A stretch of DNA of 64,000 nt from Frondihabitans sp. Leaf304 (GTDB taxonomy: Bacteria > Actinomycetota > Actinomycetes > Actinomycetales > Microbacteriaceae), in NCBI RefSeq assembly GCF_001423105.1, contig NZ_LMNV01000005.1:135019-199018 (forward strand). Direction: 5' to 3'. Every line of letters starts with the position of its first letter. Positions within the stretch are counted from its first letter, which is position 1. Below the pieces are notes generated by a model that made no database searches, was not told the DNA's origin, and saw only the letters and a list, made by a program, of their open reading frames with translations. Made by a program: the position numbers and the translations under genes. Positions 26,374 through 36,338 of the stretch are shown in pieces.

Positions 26374-28175
26374 GCGGCTGGACGCCCGGGCCCGAATACC
26401 CGCCGGAGCCCCCGCGGCCGCCAGCCAAGCCCGGGGTGTCGTCCAAGACCGCTGCGCCCGCCATCGACTTCACCGACGGCGAATGGCACCGGCTGCACCC
26501 GGCGACCCCGCTGCTCAAGGGCGGCCTGGCACTCATCGTCATCATCGGTATCTTCCTGAACAGCGCGCGGGAACAGCTCGTCGAGTTCTTCCTGCCCGGG
26601 CCCGACGGGCGCCGCGGTGGCCAGAGCGACGATCCGGTCGGGTATGCCGTCGACCATGGGCTCCTCCTCTTCGTCGTGCTGGGCATCGTCGCCCTGCTCG
26701 TCGTGATCGTCGCGATCTTCTACGTCTCGTGGCGGATGAACACTTTCCGGGTCACCGCCGACACCGTCGAAGTCCGGAGCGGAGTCTTCTTCCGCACCAA
26801 CCGTCGGGCTCGACTCGACCGCATCCAGGGCATCAACGTGCAGCGGCAGCTGTTCGCCCGGATCTTCGGGGCGGCGAAGCTCGAGATCAACCAGGCGGGC
26901 AACGACGCTAACGTGCCGCTCGCCTACCTCCGCTCGGCGTCGGCCGAAGAGGTGCGGTCCGAGATCCTGCGCAGGGCCAGTGGTCGTGCAGAGTCAGAGC
27001 GCGAAGCAGCGGGGAGAGCGCAGCCGGGCATAGCGCAGCCGGCCGGTGCGAGCGGGGTACTCGAGAAACGCCTCAACGAGTTTCTCGCCGAGCCGCTCGG
27101 CGAAGGAGAGACCGAACCGCGCTCGGTCGTGCGGATGCACCTCGGGCGCCTCATCGGCTCGGCCGTGCTCAGCGGTTTCACGCTCTTTCTGGTGGCGATC
27201 ATCGTGGCCGTCGTGGTCAGCATCGTCACGACGGGCGAGTACTTCCTGCTCTTCGTGTTCTTCCCGACGCTCCTCGGGTCGTTCAGCTACTACTCGCGTC
27301 GTGTGGTGAAGTCACTGCGCTACTCGATCGCCTCCACACCCGACGGGATCCGGATCGGCTGGGGTCTGCTCTCGACGAGCAACGAGACGCTACCGCCCGG
27401 CCGGGTGCACTCCATCCGCCTGAGCCAGCCCCTCGCCTGGCGGCCGTTCGGCTGGTGGGAGGTCAAGATCAACCGTGCCTCGCACTCGTCGACCAAGGGC
27501 GCAGACAACCAGGCCAACACGACGATCCTGCCCGTGGGCAGCAAGGAAGACGTCACGCGCGTGCTCGAGTTGATCCTGCCGCAGCTCGTCGGGCTCTCGG
27601 CCGCCGAGGCGGACGCGGCCGAGGCGCTCGCTGCCGGGCACACGACCGCCGAAGACGTCGTCGCGGCGCAGCCCGAGCTGGCGGTCGAGAAGTCGTCCGA
27701 GACGCTGTCGCTCATCGAGGCGGGCATGACATCGAGCGGCGACGAGGGGGGCTTCACCAACTCGCCCCGCCGGGCCGCCGTGCTCCGCTGGTTCTCGTGG
27801 CGCCGCAACGGCTTCCGCGAGGCCCCGGGTGCCGTGCTGCTGCGCAAGGGGGCGATCTGGCGCCAACTGATCGTCGTTCCGCTGCCGCGCGTGCAGAGTG
27901 TCGGAATCACGCAGGGCCCCCTTCTGCGCCGACTCGGGTTGGCCGCCCTGCAGTTCCACACCGTGCAGGGCCCCATCACCGCGAGCATCGGCGCGCTCGA
28001 CCAGGCGCAGGCGGCCGAGTTCTTCGAGACGTCGGCGGCACACGCCGTGGGCGCGGCTCGAGCCGACCAGACGCACCGGTGGCTGGAGGGGGTCGGGGAT
28101 GCGCCCAGTACCTCGGGTCAGCAGTGGCCGGCGCCGGATCCTTCGTTCCGCCGTGTCGACGGAGAGACCTCGTGA
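26370..28175 (+). CDS. Membrane protein with repeated PH domains (YdbT-like)
   Basis: 601 residues. Membrane segments at about 48-66, 93-118, 268-292 and 296-315. YdbT-type PH modules follow each pair: NTFRVTADTVEVRSGVFFRTNRRARLDRIQGINVQRQ (first, about 125-210), SLRYSIASTPDGIRIGWG (second, about 320-415), and a C-terminal third module with QLIVVPLPRVQSVGITQGP (about 490-560). A long acidic/Ala linker lies between the last two. Together with the preceding one-module protein it forms the usual YdbS-YdbT pair. Start GTG overlaps the stop of its partner. Confidence 0.85.
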   Translation: MSGWTPGPEYPPEPPRPPAKPGVSSKTAAPAIDFTDGEWHRLHPATPLLKGGLALIVIIGIFLNSAREQLVEFFLPGPDGRRGGQSDDPVGYAVDHGLLLFVVLGIVALLVVIVAIFYVSWRMNTFRVTADTVEVRSGVFFRTNRRARLDRIQGINVQRQLFARIFGAAKLEINQAGNDANVPLAYLRSASAEEVRSEILRRASGRAESEREAAGRAQPGIAQPAGASGVLEKRLNEFLAEPLGEGETEPRSVVRMHLGRLIGSAVLSGFTLFLVAIIVAVVVSIVTTGEYFLLFVFFPTLLGSFSYYSRRVVKSLRYSIASTPDGIRIGWGLLSTSNETLPPGRVHSIRLSQPLAWRPFGWWEVKINRASHSSTKGADNQANTTILPVGSKEDVTRVLELILPQLVGLSAAEADAAEALAAGHTTAEDVVAAQPELAVEKSSETLSLIEAGMTSSGDEGGFTNSPRRAAVLRWFSWRRNGFREAPGAVLLRKGAIWRQLIVVPLPRVQSVGITQGPLLRRLGLAALQFHTVQGPITASIGALDQAQAAEFFETSAAHAVGAARADQTHRWLEGVGDAPSTSGQQWPAPDPSFRRVDGETS

Positions 28176-28924
28176 GCCCGGCCGACCGACCCTCGGGGCG
28201 ACTGGGCGTCGGAATCGTCGGTGCCGGCCACGTCGGGCCGATCCTCGGAGCCGCGCTCGCCGCAGCCGGGCACGCCATCGTCGGCATCTCGGCCGTGTCG
28301 GAGGCGAGCCGCGACCGGGCCGACGCGATTCTGCCCGGCGTACCGATCCTGTCGGTGCAAGACATCGTCGAGCGGAGCGAGCTCGTGCTTCTCGCCGTGC
28401 CCGACGACCAGCTCGACGACCTCGTCTCGGGGCTCGCCGCGACCAAGGCCTGGCAGGCCGGGCAGCTCGTGGTGCACACGTCGCCCGGTCACGGTCTCTC
28501 GGTGCTCGACCCGGCGAGGGCCGCGGGAGCCATCCCAATCGCCATCCACCCCGCCCTGCAGTTCACCGGCACCACGATCGACCTCGTCCGGTTGCGCGAG
28601 GCCTACTGCGCCGTCACGGCACCGGGCCCGGTGCTGCCGATCGGGCAGGCGCTCGTGGTCGAGATGGGCGCTGAGCCGGTCGTCGTCGCCGACGCCGACC
28701 GGGCGAAGTACGCCGAAGCGGTCGAGACGGCGACGACCTTCTCGGCCGCGATCGTGTCGCAGTCGGTCGGCATCCTCCGCGAGCTCGGACTCGACGAACC
28801 CGGTCGGGTCATCGCGCCGCTCGTGCGATCCGCGATGGACCGCGCGCTGGGCACGGCCGACGGGTCGCTCGGCCCCGGTACCATCGAGATGCCGTCTTTC
28901 GATGACGACGGCCCCCTCACCTGA
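28172..28924 (+). CDS. DUF2520 Rossmann-like oxidoreductase
   Basis: 250 residues. The N-terminal NAD(P)-binding motif [18 protein letters not shown] and a following [15 protein letters not shown] strand resemble the ketopantoate reductase-like fold; IHPALQFTG and the helical C-terminal domain are those of DUF2520 (M. tuberculosis Rv3603c). In mycobacteria this gene precedes panC, and a role in pantothenate metabolism has been supposed from position only. Here panC is absent and lysS follows 17 bp downstream. GTG start overlaps the PH-domain gene stop. Confidence 0.85.
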   Translation: MSPADRPSGRLGVGIVGAGHVGPILGAALAAAGHAIVGISAVSEASRDRADAILPGVPILSVQDIVERSELVLLAVPDDQLDDLVSGLAATKAWQAGQLVVHTSPGHGLSVLDPARAAGAIPIAIHPALQFTGTTIDLVRLREAYCAVTAPGPVLPIGQALVVEMGAEPVVVADADRAKYAEAVETATTFSAAIVSQSVGILRELGLDEPGRVIAPLVRSAMDRALGTADGSLGPGTIEMPSFDDDGPLT

Positions 28925-28941
28925 TCTTTGGAGTTCGAGCG

Positions 28942-30435
28942 ATGACCGACGCGCCTGCCGACCTGACAGAAGACGAGGTCTTCGAGCAGAAGGCCGTCCG
29001 CCTCGAGAAGCGCCTGCGCCTGATCGAATCCGGCGAGGGCGCCTACCCGGTCGCCGTGCCGGTCACCACCACGATCCCGGCCGTCCGCGCGCAGTACTCC
29101 GAGATCGAGACCGACACCGCCACCGGCGACATCGTGGGTCTCGCGGGGCGCATCGTGCACTTCCGCATCGGCGGCAAGCTCTGCTTCGCGGCCCTGCAGT
29201 CGGGCGACGGCGAACGAATCCAGGTGATGGTGTCACTGGCCGAGGTCGGCGACGAGTCGCTCGCGCGCTGGAAGGCCATGGTCGACCTGGGCGACCACGT
29301 CTTCGTGTCGGGCGAGGTCATCTCGTCGCGGCGGGGCGAGCTCTCCGTGTTGGTCAAGGAGTGGCAGATCGCCTCGAAGTCGATCCTGCCGCTGCCGAAC
29401 CTCCACTCCGAGCTGAGCGAAGAGACGCGCGTCCGTAGCCGCTACCTCGACCTCATCGTCCGCGAGCAGGCGCGCGCCACGGTTCGCACTCGCGCGGCCG
29501 TGATGAAGTCGCTCCGCGCCACGTTCGACGAGCACGAGTTCCTCGAGGTCGAGACCCCGATGCTGCAGACGATGCACGGCGGCGCCTCAGCCCGACCCTT
29601 CGCCACGCACTCGAACGCCTTCGACACCGAGCTGTACCTGCGCATCGCGCCCGAGCTCTATCTCAAGCGCGCTGCCGTCGGCGGCATCGAGCGCGTCTTC
29701 GAGATCAACCGCAACTTTCGCAACGAGGGCGCCGACTCGACGCACTCGCCCGAGTTCGCGATGGTCGAGGCGTACCAGGCGTACGGCGACTACAACCAGA
29801 TCGCCGACCTCACGCAAGAGATGATTCAGAAGGCCGCTTTCGCGGTCGCAGGATCCCACGTGGTCACTTGGGCAGACGGCACCGAGTTCGACCTCGGCGG
29901 CGACTGGGATCGCATCTCGATGTACGAATCGCTCAGCGAGGCCGCCGGCACCCGCATCACCGTCGACACCCCGTTGCCCGAGCTGCAGGCCATGGCCTCC
30001 GACCTCGGCATCAGCGTCGCCCAAGAGACCCACGGCAAGCTCGTCGAGGAGCTCTGGGAGCACTTCGTCAAGGGTTCGCTCGAGCGCCCCACCTTCGTGA
30101 TGGACTTCCCGCTCGACACCTCGCCGCTCGTGCGCGCGCACCGCAGCAAGCCGGGCGTCGTCGAGAAGTGGGACCTCTACGTCCGCGGCTTCGAGCTCGC
30201 GACCGGCTACTCCGAGCTGGTCGACCCCGTCGTGCAGCGCGAGCGCTTCGTAGAGCAGGCGCAGCTCGCCGCCCGCGGCGACGTCGAGGCCATGCGCCTC
30301 GACGAAGACTTCTTGAAGGCGTTGGAGCACGGCATGCCGCCGACGGGTGGTATGGGCATGGGCGTCGACCGTCTGCTCATGGCGATCACCGGGCTCGGCA
30401 TCCGTGAGACGATCCTCTTCCCGCTCGTCAAGTAG
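28942..30435 (+). CDS. lysS: Lysyl-tRNA synthetase, class II
   Basis: 497 residues, usual length. Charges tRNA-Lys. The N-terminal OB-fold anticodon-binding domain (about 60-165; [15 protein letters not shown]) precedes the class II core: motif 2 [20 protein letters not shown], and motif 3 [17 protein letters not shown] near the C-terminus. Three nucleotides of spacing apart, it ends 6 bp from the convergent GDPD-IMPase gene, with no room for a terminator between them. Confidence 0.95.
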   Translation: MTDAPADLTEDEVFEQKAVRLEKRLRLIESGEGAYPVAVPVTTTIPAVRAQYSEIETDTATGDIVGLAGRIVHFRIGGKLCFAALQSGDGERIQVMVSLAEVGDESLARWKAMVDLGDHVFVSGEVISSRRGELSVLVKEWQIASKSILPLPNLHSELSEETRVRSRYLDLIVREQARATVRTRAAVMKSLRATFDEHEFLEVETPMLQTMHGGASARPFATHSNAFDTELYLRIAPELYLKRAAVGGIERVFEINRNFRNEGADSTHSPEFAMVEAYQAYGDYNQIADLTQEMIQKAAFAVAGSHVVTWADGTEFDLGGDWDRISMYESLSEAAGTRITVDTPLPELQAMASDLGISVAQETHGKLVEELWEHFVKGSLERPTFVMDFPLDTSPLVRAHRSKPGVVEKWDLYVRGFELATGYSELVDPVVQRERFVEQAQLAARGDVEAMRLDEDFLKALEHGMPPTGGMGMGVDRLLMAITGLGIRETILFPLVK

Positions 30436-30441
30436 CGGCCC

Positions 30442-31977
30442 TCACACCCCGATCGGGTCGTAGGAGGCCCATGCGGTGGCGTTGGTCCACAGCGCGAACA
30501 GCGCCTCGGCGGAGGCCCGATCGCGAGCGGCGAGCACGCCGCCCTGGGCCGGGAAGAGCGTGTCGCGCCCGTCTTCGTCGAGGACGACACCGCCCGCCTC
30601 CCGCACGATGAGGCAGGCAGCCAGGTGGTCGACGGGACCAAAGGATCCGATCACCGACGCTGTTCCGTAGCCGAGGGCGATCCCGGCGACGGTGAGTGTT
30701 CCCGAGCCCATGATGCGGGTCGTGCAGAAGCGGGCGGCGAGCTCGTCGATGAGCCGGATGAGCCCCGGCCACGGTCGGTGCCCGGCCAGTTCGGTCGAGA
30801 CGATGGCGCCGCGGAGAGGGTCGGAGGAGGCGGGCGACGAGCTGGGGGCGGAGCCGAGATCGAGCTGCCGCCCGGCTGACCAGGCGCCCTCGCCGGCGGC
30901 CGCCTCGACCACGAGGTCTCTCCACGGGTCGGCGACCACGCCGACGACGGGCACGCCGTCTTCGACGAGGGCGAGCGAGAAGCTCGTCCACGGCACTCCG
31001 TTGGCGAGGTTCGCCGTGCCGTCCACGGGGTCGAGGTACCAGCAGGGCGCCCCGTCGGCCTCCGCTCCTCCGAACTCCTCGCCGATGAAGACGTGATCCT
31101 CGAACTGGGCGCCGATGATCTCGCGGACGCCGAGTTCGATCGACCGATCGACCTCGGTCACGTGGTCGGCCGGGTTGGCCTTCGTGTCGACGCGGAGGAT
31201 CGCGTGCGTCCGGACGTAGTCGACGGCCCACTCGGCGAGCTCGCGCGCGACGAGGCGGTGACGACGGCGCTCATCGGCTGAAGAGAGGGGGATGAGTTCG
31301 CCGGTGACCTCCTGTCGGATCCTTGTCAGGTCGTTGGTCGTGATCGAGTCGACGCCGATCGCGCGGAGACGGCGGGCCTGGACGGCGTCGTCGACGGTCC
31401 AGCACGAGACGCGGGCACCGAGACGATGGACCGCCGTCACCAGCGCCGCGCCGACGACGAGGTGGGGGAGGTTGACCACGGCGGGCCGGAGCTCCTCCAG
31501 ATCGTTCGCGGTCGGAGGCGTCGAACGTGACCAAGGCAGCCAGATCTCGGCGTCAGGGTCGAGGCCGCGGAGGAGTCGCATGGCGTCGATGTCGCCGCAC
31601 CAGGCGATGCGGGCGGAGCCGGCGTGCCGGGCGACGACCCGGTGCGCGGCCGGCGCGGGCACGTCGGAATCCATGTCGATGAGGAGGACGGTGTCCGACC
31701 CGTCGAACAGGGGCAGGACCTCGTCGAGGAACGGGATTCGGAGGTCGCCCCCGCCGAAGCCGCGAACGGCGTCGGTCGAGACCTCGCAGAGGGCCCGATG
31801 GTCACCCCAGAGCCGCTCCAGGGTCGCGTCGTGGAGGAGCGCGACGTCGCCGTCAGCGGTCAGGCGGACGTCGATCTCGACGATGTCGGCACCGGCCGCC
31901 AGCGCCGAGCGGATGGCGGCAATCGTGTTCTCGCGATAGCGGGAGGAGTCACCGCGGTGCGCTGCGACCAGGGTCAT
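30442..31977 (-). CDS. Fused glycerophosphodiester phosphodiesterase / inositol monophosphatase-like protein
   Basis: 511 residues. Residues 1-225 are a GDPD barrel: HRGD at 7-10, EIDVRLTADGD with Glu34 and Asp36, and His49 in LLHDATLERLW; the usual third acidic motif is replaced by LLIDMDSD. Residues about 235-511 are an inositol monophosphatase: GEE at 299-301, DPVDGTANLANG from 316, and a late GPVDHLAACLIVREAGGV in which the usual WD is PVD. There is no signal peptide, so it acts in the cytoplasm. The fusion could take glycerophosphoinositol or related phosphodiesters to free alcohols and phosphate. It is the last gene of the ABC importer operon (4-bp overlap with the ATPase gene), which supports work on an imported substrate. 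Substrate is inferred. Confidence 0.85.
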   Translation of the reverse strand: MTLVAAHRGDSSRYRENTIAAIRSALAAGADIVEIDVRLTADGDVALLHDATLERLWGDHRALCEVSTDAVRGFGGGDLRIPFLDEVLPLFDGSDTVLLIDMDSDVPAPAAHRVVARHAGSARIAWCGDIDAMRLLRGLDPDAEIWLPWSRSTPPTANDLEELRPAVVNLPHLVVGAALVTAVHRLGARVSCWTVDDAVQARRLRAIGVDSITTNDLTRIRQEVTGELIPLSSADERRRHRLVARELAEWAVDYVRTHAILRVDTKANPADHVTEVDRSIELGVREIIGAQFEDHVFIGEEFGGAEADGAPCWYLDPVDGTANLANGVPWTSFSLALVEDGVPVVGVVADPWRDLVVEAAAGEGAWSAGRQLDLGSAPSSSPASSDPLRGAIVSTELAGHRPWPGLIRLIDELAARFCTTRIMGSGTLTVAGIALGYGTASVIGSFGPVDHLAACLIVREAGGVVLDEDGRDTLFPAQGGVLAARDRASAEALFALWTNATAWASYDPIGV

Positions 31978-33149
31978 CGGGCCTCTCCGCTCGCCGTGAG
32001 GAGCCCGTCGCGGTAGTGCTGCACGCGGGTCAGGGTGACGTCGCCGCGATCGCCCTCACGCGGGGCCTCGCCGGTCACGACGGCTCTCAGCTCGAGACCG
32101 CCGGCGTCGAGGACGACCTCGGTGAAGTGGCCGTGGGGCAGGATCCGGCGGACCTCGATCGGACCGCCCGGCGCTGGCCGAAACACGACGTGCTCGGGGC
32201 GCACCGCCCACGTCTCGCCTTCTGCGTTGAAAGGCTCGCCGGCCTCCAAGGGCTCGCCGGCCTCCAAGGGCTCGCCGGCGGCGAAGGGCCCGCCGGTCTC
32301 GGAGGGCCCGGCGGCTTCGGCCCGGCCGTGCCGCACCCGATCGAGTTCGGCGCTCGTGAGGACGTTCATGCTTCCGATGAACGACGCGACGAACGACGTC
32401 GCGGGGGTGGCGTAGACCGCCGACGGGGCGTCGACCTGCTCGACGCGGCCCCCGTTCATCACGGCCACCCGATCAGAGATGGCCAGGGCCTCCTCCTGGT
32501 CGTGAGTGACCATCACCGTCGTGATCGCGAGGCGCTGCTGGATCTCGCGGATCTCTTCTCGTACACGCACGCGCAGCTGGGCGTCGAGGTTCGACAGGGG
32601 CTCATCGAGCAGCAGCAGGCCGGGTTCCTGCACGATCGCGCGTGCCAGGGCGGCGCGTTGCTGCTCGCCTCCGGAGATGTGCGCCGGACGGGACTGCGCG
32701 TGGTGGGTGAGGCCGACCGTCTCGAGCGCATTCATGACACGTGTCGTCACCTCGGCCTTCGGCAGACGCTTGACTGTGAGGGGAAAGGCGACGTTCTTGA
32801 AGACGGTCAGGTGGGGCCACAGGGCGTAGTTCTGGAACACCATCGCGCTCGGTCGCTTCTCGGGGCCGAGGTTGGTCACATCGCGGCCGTCGATCGTGAC
32901 GGTTCCGCTGTCGGGCGCGAGGAACCCGGCGATCATGCGGAGGGTCGTCGTCTTGCCGCAGCCGGACGGGCCGAGCAGCGTGACGAGCTCGCCCGGTCGC
33001 AGACGGAGATCGAAGGAGTCGACGATGGTGCGGCCGCCGAGTGACTTCGTCAGACCGGAGACGACGAGGCCAGCCCTGTGATCTGCCGAAGGGGACGCGG
33101 CCCCGAGCGGGGCGACCGGAAGTGTGTGGCGAGAGGTTTCGAGGGTCAT
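31974..33149 (-). CDS. ABC transporter ATP-binding protein (importer)
   Basis: 391 residues. Walker A GPSGCGKT at 60-67, Q-loop in VFQNYALWPHL, signature ISGGEQQRAALARA and Walker B LLLLDEPLSNLDA are complete. The C-terminal part is a TOBE-like regulatory domain containing AVRPEHV, as in sugar, iron and polyamine importers. An inserted acidic repeat near residues 300-325 reads GEPLEA twice and GEPFNA once, encoded by an 18-bp tandem repeat at about 32236-32289. The start at 33149 follows an AGGTG; upstream residues are unlike the family. Lies between the permease genes and the GDPD-IMPase gene. Confidence 0.9.
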   Translation of the reverse strand: MTLETSRHTLPVAPLGAASPSADHRAGLVVSGLTKSLGGRTIVDSFDLRLRPGELVTLLGPSGCGKTTTLRMIAGFLAPDSGTVTIDGRDVTNLGPEKRPSAMVFQNYALWPHLTVFKNVAFPLTVKRLPKAEVTTRVMNALETVGLTHHAQSRPAHISGGEQQRAALARAIVQEPGLLLLDEPLSNLDAQLRVRVREEIREIQQRLAITTVMVTHDQEEALAISDRVAVMNGGRVEQVDAPSAVYATPATSFVASFIGSMNVLTSAELDRVRHGRAEAAGPSETGGPFAAGEPLEAGEPLEAGEPFNAEGETWAVRPEHVVFRPAPGGPIEVRRILPHGHFTEVVLDAGGLELRAVVTGEAPREGDRGDVTLTRVQHYRDGLLTASGEAR

Positions 33150-33159
33150 GGTGGGGCAC

Positions 33160-33975
33160 CTATCGGATCTGGAAGCCCTCGGCCAAGCGTCCGCCGAGGA
33201 TGTATTTGCGGGCGACGAGAAGCAGGGCGACGGAGGGGATCGACAGCAGGATCGCGAACACGGCCGCAACCTGCTTGGGGTAGTTGAGCACCAGGGAGTA
33301 CATCTCGGTCGGCATCGTCATGAACACCGGGGCGCCCACGAGATACGTGCCCTGCGCCTCGTCGAACGAGGCGAGGAACGACATGAGGAGCGCGACGAGG
33401 ATCCCGGGAAGAGCGAGCGGCAGCGTGACGCGCAGGAAGGTCTGGAACGCTCCGGCTCCCGCATCGCGCGAGGCCTCCTCGAGCGCCCTCGGCACAGAGG
33501 AGAAGGCCGCCGCCGGAATCCAGGTCATGAACACGACCGTGCCGATGAACTGCACGATCACGATGCCGGCGATCGTGTTCATGAGGTGGAGGCCGTAGAA
33601 GAGCGACGCCATCGAGACGAAAAGGCCCATCTTCGGGAAGGCATTGGTCGCGAAGAGACCGATCAGGAAGACGCGTCTGCCGGGGAACTCGAAGCGAGAG
33701 AACGCGTAGGCGGCGGGCAGGCACACGATCGCGGAGACGAGAACGGTGAGCGGTGAGAAGTAGAGGGAGTTCTTGACGGAGGCCGCGAGCTGGGGGTCGC
33801 TGAACACGACCGACCACCAGTGGAACGTGAGCCCTTCGGGAAGAAGGCTCGGGTACGTCCACGAGGTGGCGAAGGCGTGAGCGGCCAGCCACAGCAGCGG
33901 GCCCAGGATGAAGACCGCCACGAGGGCGAACAACACCAGAGATGTGGCGCGCCGGCCGAACAGGGAGGCGCGCAT
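33160..33975 (-). CDS. ABC transporter permease
   Basis: 271 residues with six predicted membrane segments. The cytoplasmic EAA loop (EEASRDAGAGAFQTFLRVTLPLALPG) that contacts the ATPase is clear near residue 175. It belongs with the spermidine/putrescine, iron and phosphonate-type importers. ATG overlaps the stop of the partner permease (TGATG). Its own stop is 10 bp from the ATPase gene. Confidence 0.88.
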   Translation of the reverse strand: MRASLFGRRATSLVLFALVAVFILGPLLWLAAHAFATSWTYPSLLPEGLTFHWWSVVFSDPQLAASVKNSLYFSPLTVLVSAIVCLPAAYAFSRFEFPGRRVFLIGLFATNAFPKMGLFVSMASLFYGLHLMNTIAGIVIVQFIGTVVFMTWIPAAAFSSVPRALEEASRDAGAGAFQTFLRVTLPLALPGILVALLMSFLASFDEAQGTYLVGAPVFMTMPTEMYSLVLNYPKQVAAVFAILLSIPSVALLLVARKYILGGRLAEGFQIR

Positions 33976-34925
33976 CAGATCCGGCCCTCCTTCTTCGCCG
34001 ACCGGAAGTTGGCCCGCACGTAGACGAACGCGATGCCGGAGGCCAGAGCGAAGACGACGACGGCCATCACGGCGGACTCCTGCGGCCGGTTGAAGGCCTG
34101 GAAGTACTTCGAGATGTCGACTCCCAACACGGTCGGCGCATTCGGCCCGGTGAAGTAGGGAACGGTGAACTGCCCGAGGATCCCGATGGCGGTGAACGTC
34201 GTCGCGATGACGAGCGGAATACCGGCCAGGGGCACGAGGATCCGCGTCACGATCGATCTCGTGGACGCCCCGGCATCCTTTGCCGCCTCGATCATCGCGT
34301 CCGGCACCGACTGGAGCCCTGAGGTCGCCATCAATGTCGCGAACGGCAACGAGGTCCAGACCGAGCCGATCACCACGGCGATGGTCGTGTATCCCCAGGT
34401 CGGCCCCTCCAGCCCCACCAGGGCGAAGGCAGTGCGGACGAATCCGTCGGCCGAGTAGAAGGTCAGGATGGCCCAGGAGGCGATCACCACGGGAATGAAG
34501 AGGGGAACGACCGCGAGACCGGCGAAGACGGTGGCCAGACGCCCGCCTCGGAGTCGGAGGTTGAGGGCGATGGCGAGCGACGTCGCGATCACCAGGAGCG
34601 TCGAGACCACCGTGACGAAGACGGTGACCCCGAGATCGCGGAGGAAGCGGGGATCGGTGAAGACGTCGACATAGGCCTGCCCGGTGCCCCACCAGCTCGT
34701 GGCGGAGTGGGTGCCTGTTCCGATGTCGGCGATCGTCGAGTTCAGGCCTCCGTTGTGGCCGAGGCTGAAGCCGATCGCCAAGACCACCGGAATGCCGACG
34801 AAGACCGCGAGGAGAAGCACGGGAGGCAGCGCGAGCGTGAGGCCGAGGGCCCGCCGGCGGGACTCCGAAGAGACCCGCCGACGAGCGACGACCCGCGCAC
34901 CCGCGCCGGATCGAAGAGCGGTCAC
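33975..34925 (-). CDS. ABC transporter permease
   Basis: 316 residues, six or seven membrane segments, the first at about 28-52. The EAA loop (EAAKDAGASTRSIVTRILVPLAG) is near residue 215. A basic, Arg-rich N-terminus of 25 residues is cytoplasmic. The start overlaps the stop of the substrate-binding protein gene by 4 bp. Heterodimer partner of the next permease. Confidence 0.88.
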   Translation of the reverse strand: MTALRSGAGARVVARRRVSSESRRRALGLTLALPPVLLLAVFVGIPVVLAIGFSLGHNGGLNSTIADIGTGTHSATSWWGTGQAYVDVFTDPRFLRDLGVTVFVTVVSTLLVIATSLAIALNLRLRGGRLATVFAGLAVVPLFIPVVIASWAILTFYSADGFVRTAFALVGLEGPTWGYTTIAVVIGSVWTSLPFATLMATSGLQSVPDAMIEAAKDAGASTRSIVTRILVPLAGIPLVIATTFTAIGILGQFTVPYFTGPNAPTVLGVDISKYFQAFNRPQESAVMAVVVFALASGIAFVYVRANFRSAKKEGRI

Positions 34926-36085
34926 TGGCCGGGGACCTTCTGATCCCAGAGGTTGCTCATGTCAGACGCGGTCTCGCTGTAGTACCCGGGGCGGAGGTTG
35001 TTCGGGTCGGCGCCGGAGAACTTCGCGACGGTCGACGCTTTCAGACCGTCCACCTTGACCACGGGGTAGCCGGCGATCTTGGAGGCGATCAGAGCCTGGC
35101 CCGCGGGGGAGAGGACATAGTCGGCGAGCTTCTCGGCGATCGCCGCGTGCGTGGACGTCTTCGGGATCCCCAGGTACGACGGGCTGCCAGTGAAGGCGGG
35201 GTCGGAGATCTGGGTGTACTTGATCGTCTTGGGGAGGGTCCCGTTGTCCTGGGCGGAGATGACCTGGTCGCTCCACACCGGCGCCATCGAGATGCCGCCC
35301 GATCCGAGCAGATCGATCACCTGCTGGTTTCCGTTCGGGTAGACCCCCTTCTGGTACACGGAGGAGTTCAAAGCAGCGAGCGTAGTGAAGCCCCTGTCCC
35401 ACTTCGACTCGAGAGATTTGTCGTACTTCGTCTCGAGGGTGGTGCGGTCGGCGTCCGACAGGTACCGGTCGAGCACGGTGGTCACGAATGCGCCGCCAGC
35501 ACCGCCGGTCGAGGGCGAGTTGTAGGCGAACTGGCCGGGGTTGGCTTTGATCCAGGCCAGGAGCGCGTCGAGAGTCTTGGGCGGAGTGCTCACCTTGGTG
35601 GAGTCGTAGGCGAGCAGCACACTGGAGGCGCGGTAGGGGATCCCGTAGCCCTTGCCCGCCGCGACGGTCGTCGACGGGACGGATGCGAGGTTCGGGATCG
35701 TCGTGCTGCTGACCTTGGTCAGGAGCCCGGAGTCGCCCGCCGCCTGGATGAAGCCGGAGTCGATGAGGTCGTACCCCGGGGCGTCTCCGGCCTTGGTGGC
35801 GCTGGCCAGCTTGGCGAGCGTCTGCGCGTCGTGCTCGCCGTGCAGATCGAGGGTGGTCTTGACGGTGGTTCCCGGGTTGGCCTTCTCGAACGCGGGGATG
35901 AGGGCGTCCTGCCAGAGGGTCTGGATGTTGGTGTCGCCCGAGATGAAGACGGTGACGGTGCCCTTGGCACCGGCGGACTGGGAATCGCCCCCAGCGGAGG
36001 CGCTTGTCGTGGGCGCGCAGCCGGCGAGGGCCAGAGTGACGGTCGCGGCCGCGGCGACGGAGAGCATGGAGCGGCGTCTGAACAC
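34922..36085 (-). CDS. ABC transporter substrate-binding lipoprotein
   Basis: 387 residues. Basic start, hydrophobic stretch and lipobox LAGC with lipidated Cys23. The mature part is a type 2 periplasmic-binding fold (VTVFISGDTNIQTLWQD; GYDLIDSGFIQAAGDSG; SGGISMAPVWSDQ), most like iron, polyamine and YnjB-type proteins. First gene of a five-gene operon, all overlapping or nearly so: binding protein, two permeases, ATPase, GDPD-IMPase. The linked enzyme suggests that the ligand is a glycerophosphodiester or an inositol/glycerol phosphate; this is inference. Divergent from a LacI-type regulator. Confidence 0.87.
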   Translation of the reverse strand: MFRRRSMLSVAAAATVTLALAGCAPTTSASAGGDSQSAGAKGTVTVFISGDTNIQTLWQDALIPAFEKANPGTTVKTTLDLHGEHDAQTLAKLASATKAGDAPGYDLIDSGFIQAAGDSGLLTKVSSTTIPNLASVPSTTVAAGKGYGIPYRASSVLLAYDSTKVSTPPKTLDALLAWIKANPGQFAYNSPSTGGAGGAFVTTVLDRYLSDADRTTLETKYDKSLESKWDRGFTTLAALNSSVYQKGVYPNGNQQVIDLLGSGGISMAPVWSDQVISAQDNGTLPKTIKYTQISDPAFTGSPSYLGIPKTSTHAAIAEKLADYVLSPAGQALIASKIAGYPVVKVDGLKASTVAKFSGADPNNLRPGYYSETASDMSNLWDQKVPGQ

Positions 36086-36222
36086 GGGAGGGGCTTCCTT
36101 CGGTTGGGGGTGGGGTTCGTTCGATCGGACTCCGCGCAGGGTTGCGGGAACCGATCTTCAGGGCGACTCGGGGGGCTAATCGCACCGTTTCGATTCTCGG
36201 GAGAGGCGGTTGCGACCGTCTT

Positions 36223-36233
36223 AACGAAACGTT
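36223..36233. promoter_or_regulatory. Operator candidate for the LacI-type regulator
   Basis: AACGAAACGTT is an inverted repeat (AACG-AAA-CGTT) in the 253-bp gap between the importer operon and the divergent lacI-type gene. LacI-family operators often carry AACG/CGTT half sites. A related CCGTTTCGATT lies at about 36185. No footprint can be claimed. Confidence 0.4.
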
Positions 36234-36338
36234 GCGATTCGGTGTGGTGCTCACGAACACGGACCACGGTGGCGAAGGCTCTCACTACAGTGATTTCGGG
36301 GGCGGCCAGAGCCGATCCCGGCTCAGTCGAGGAGAAGC

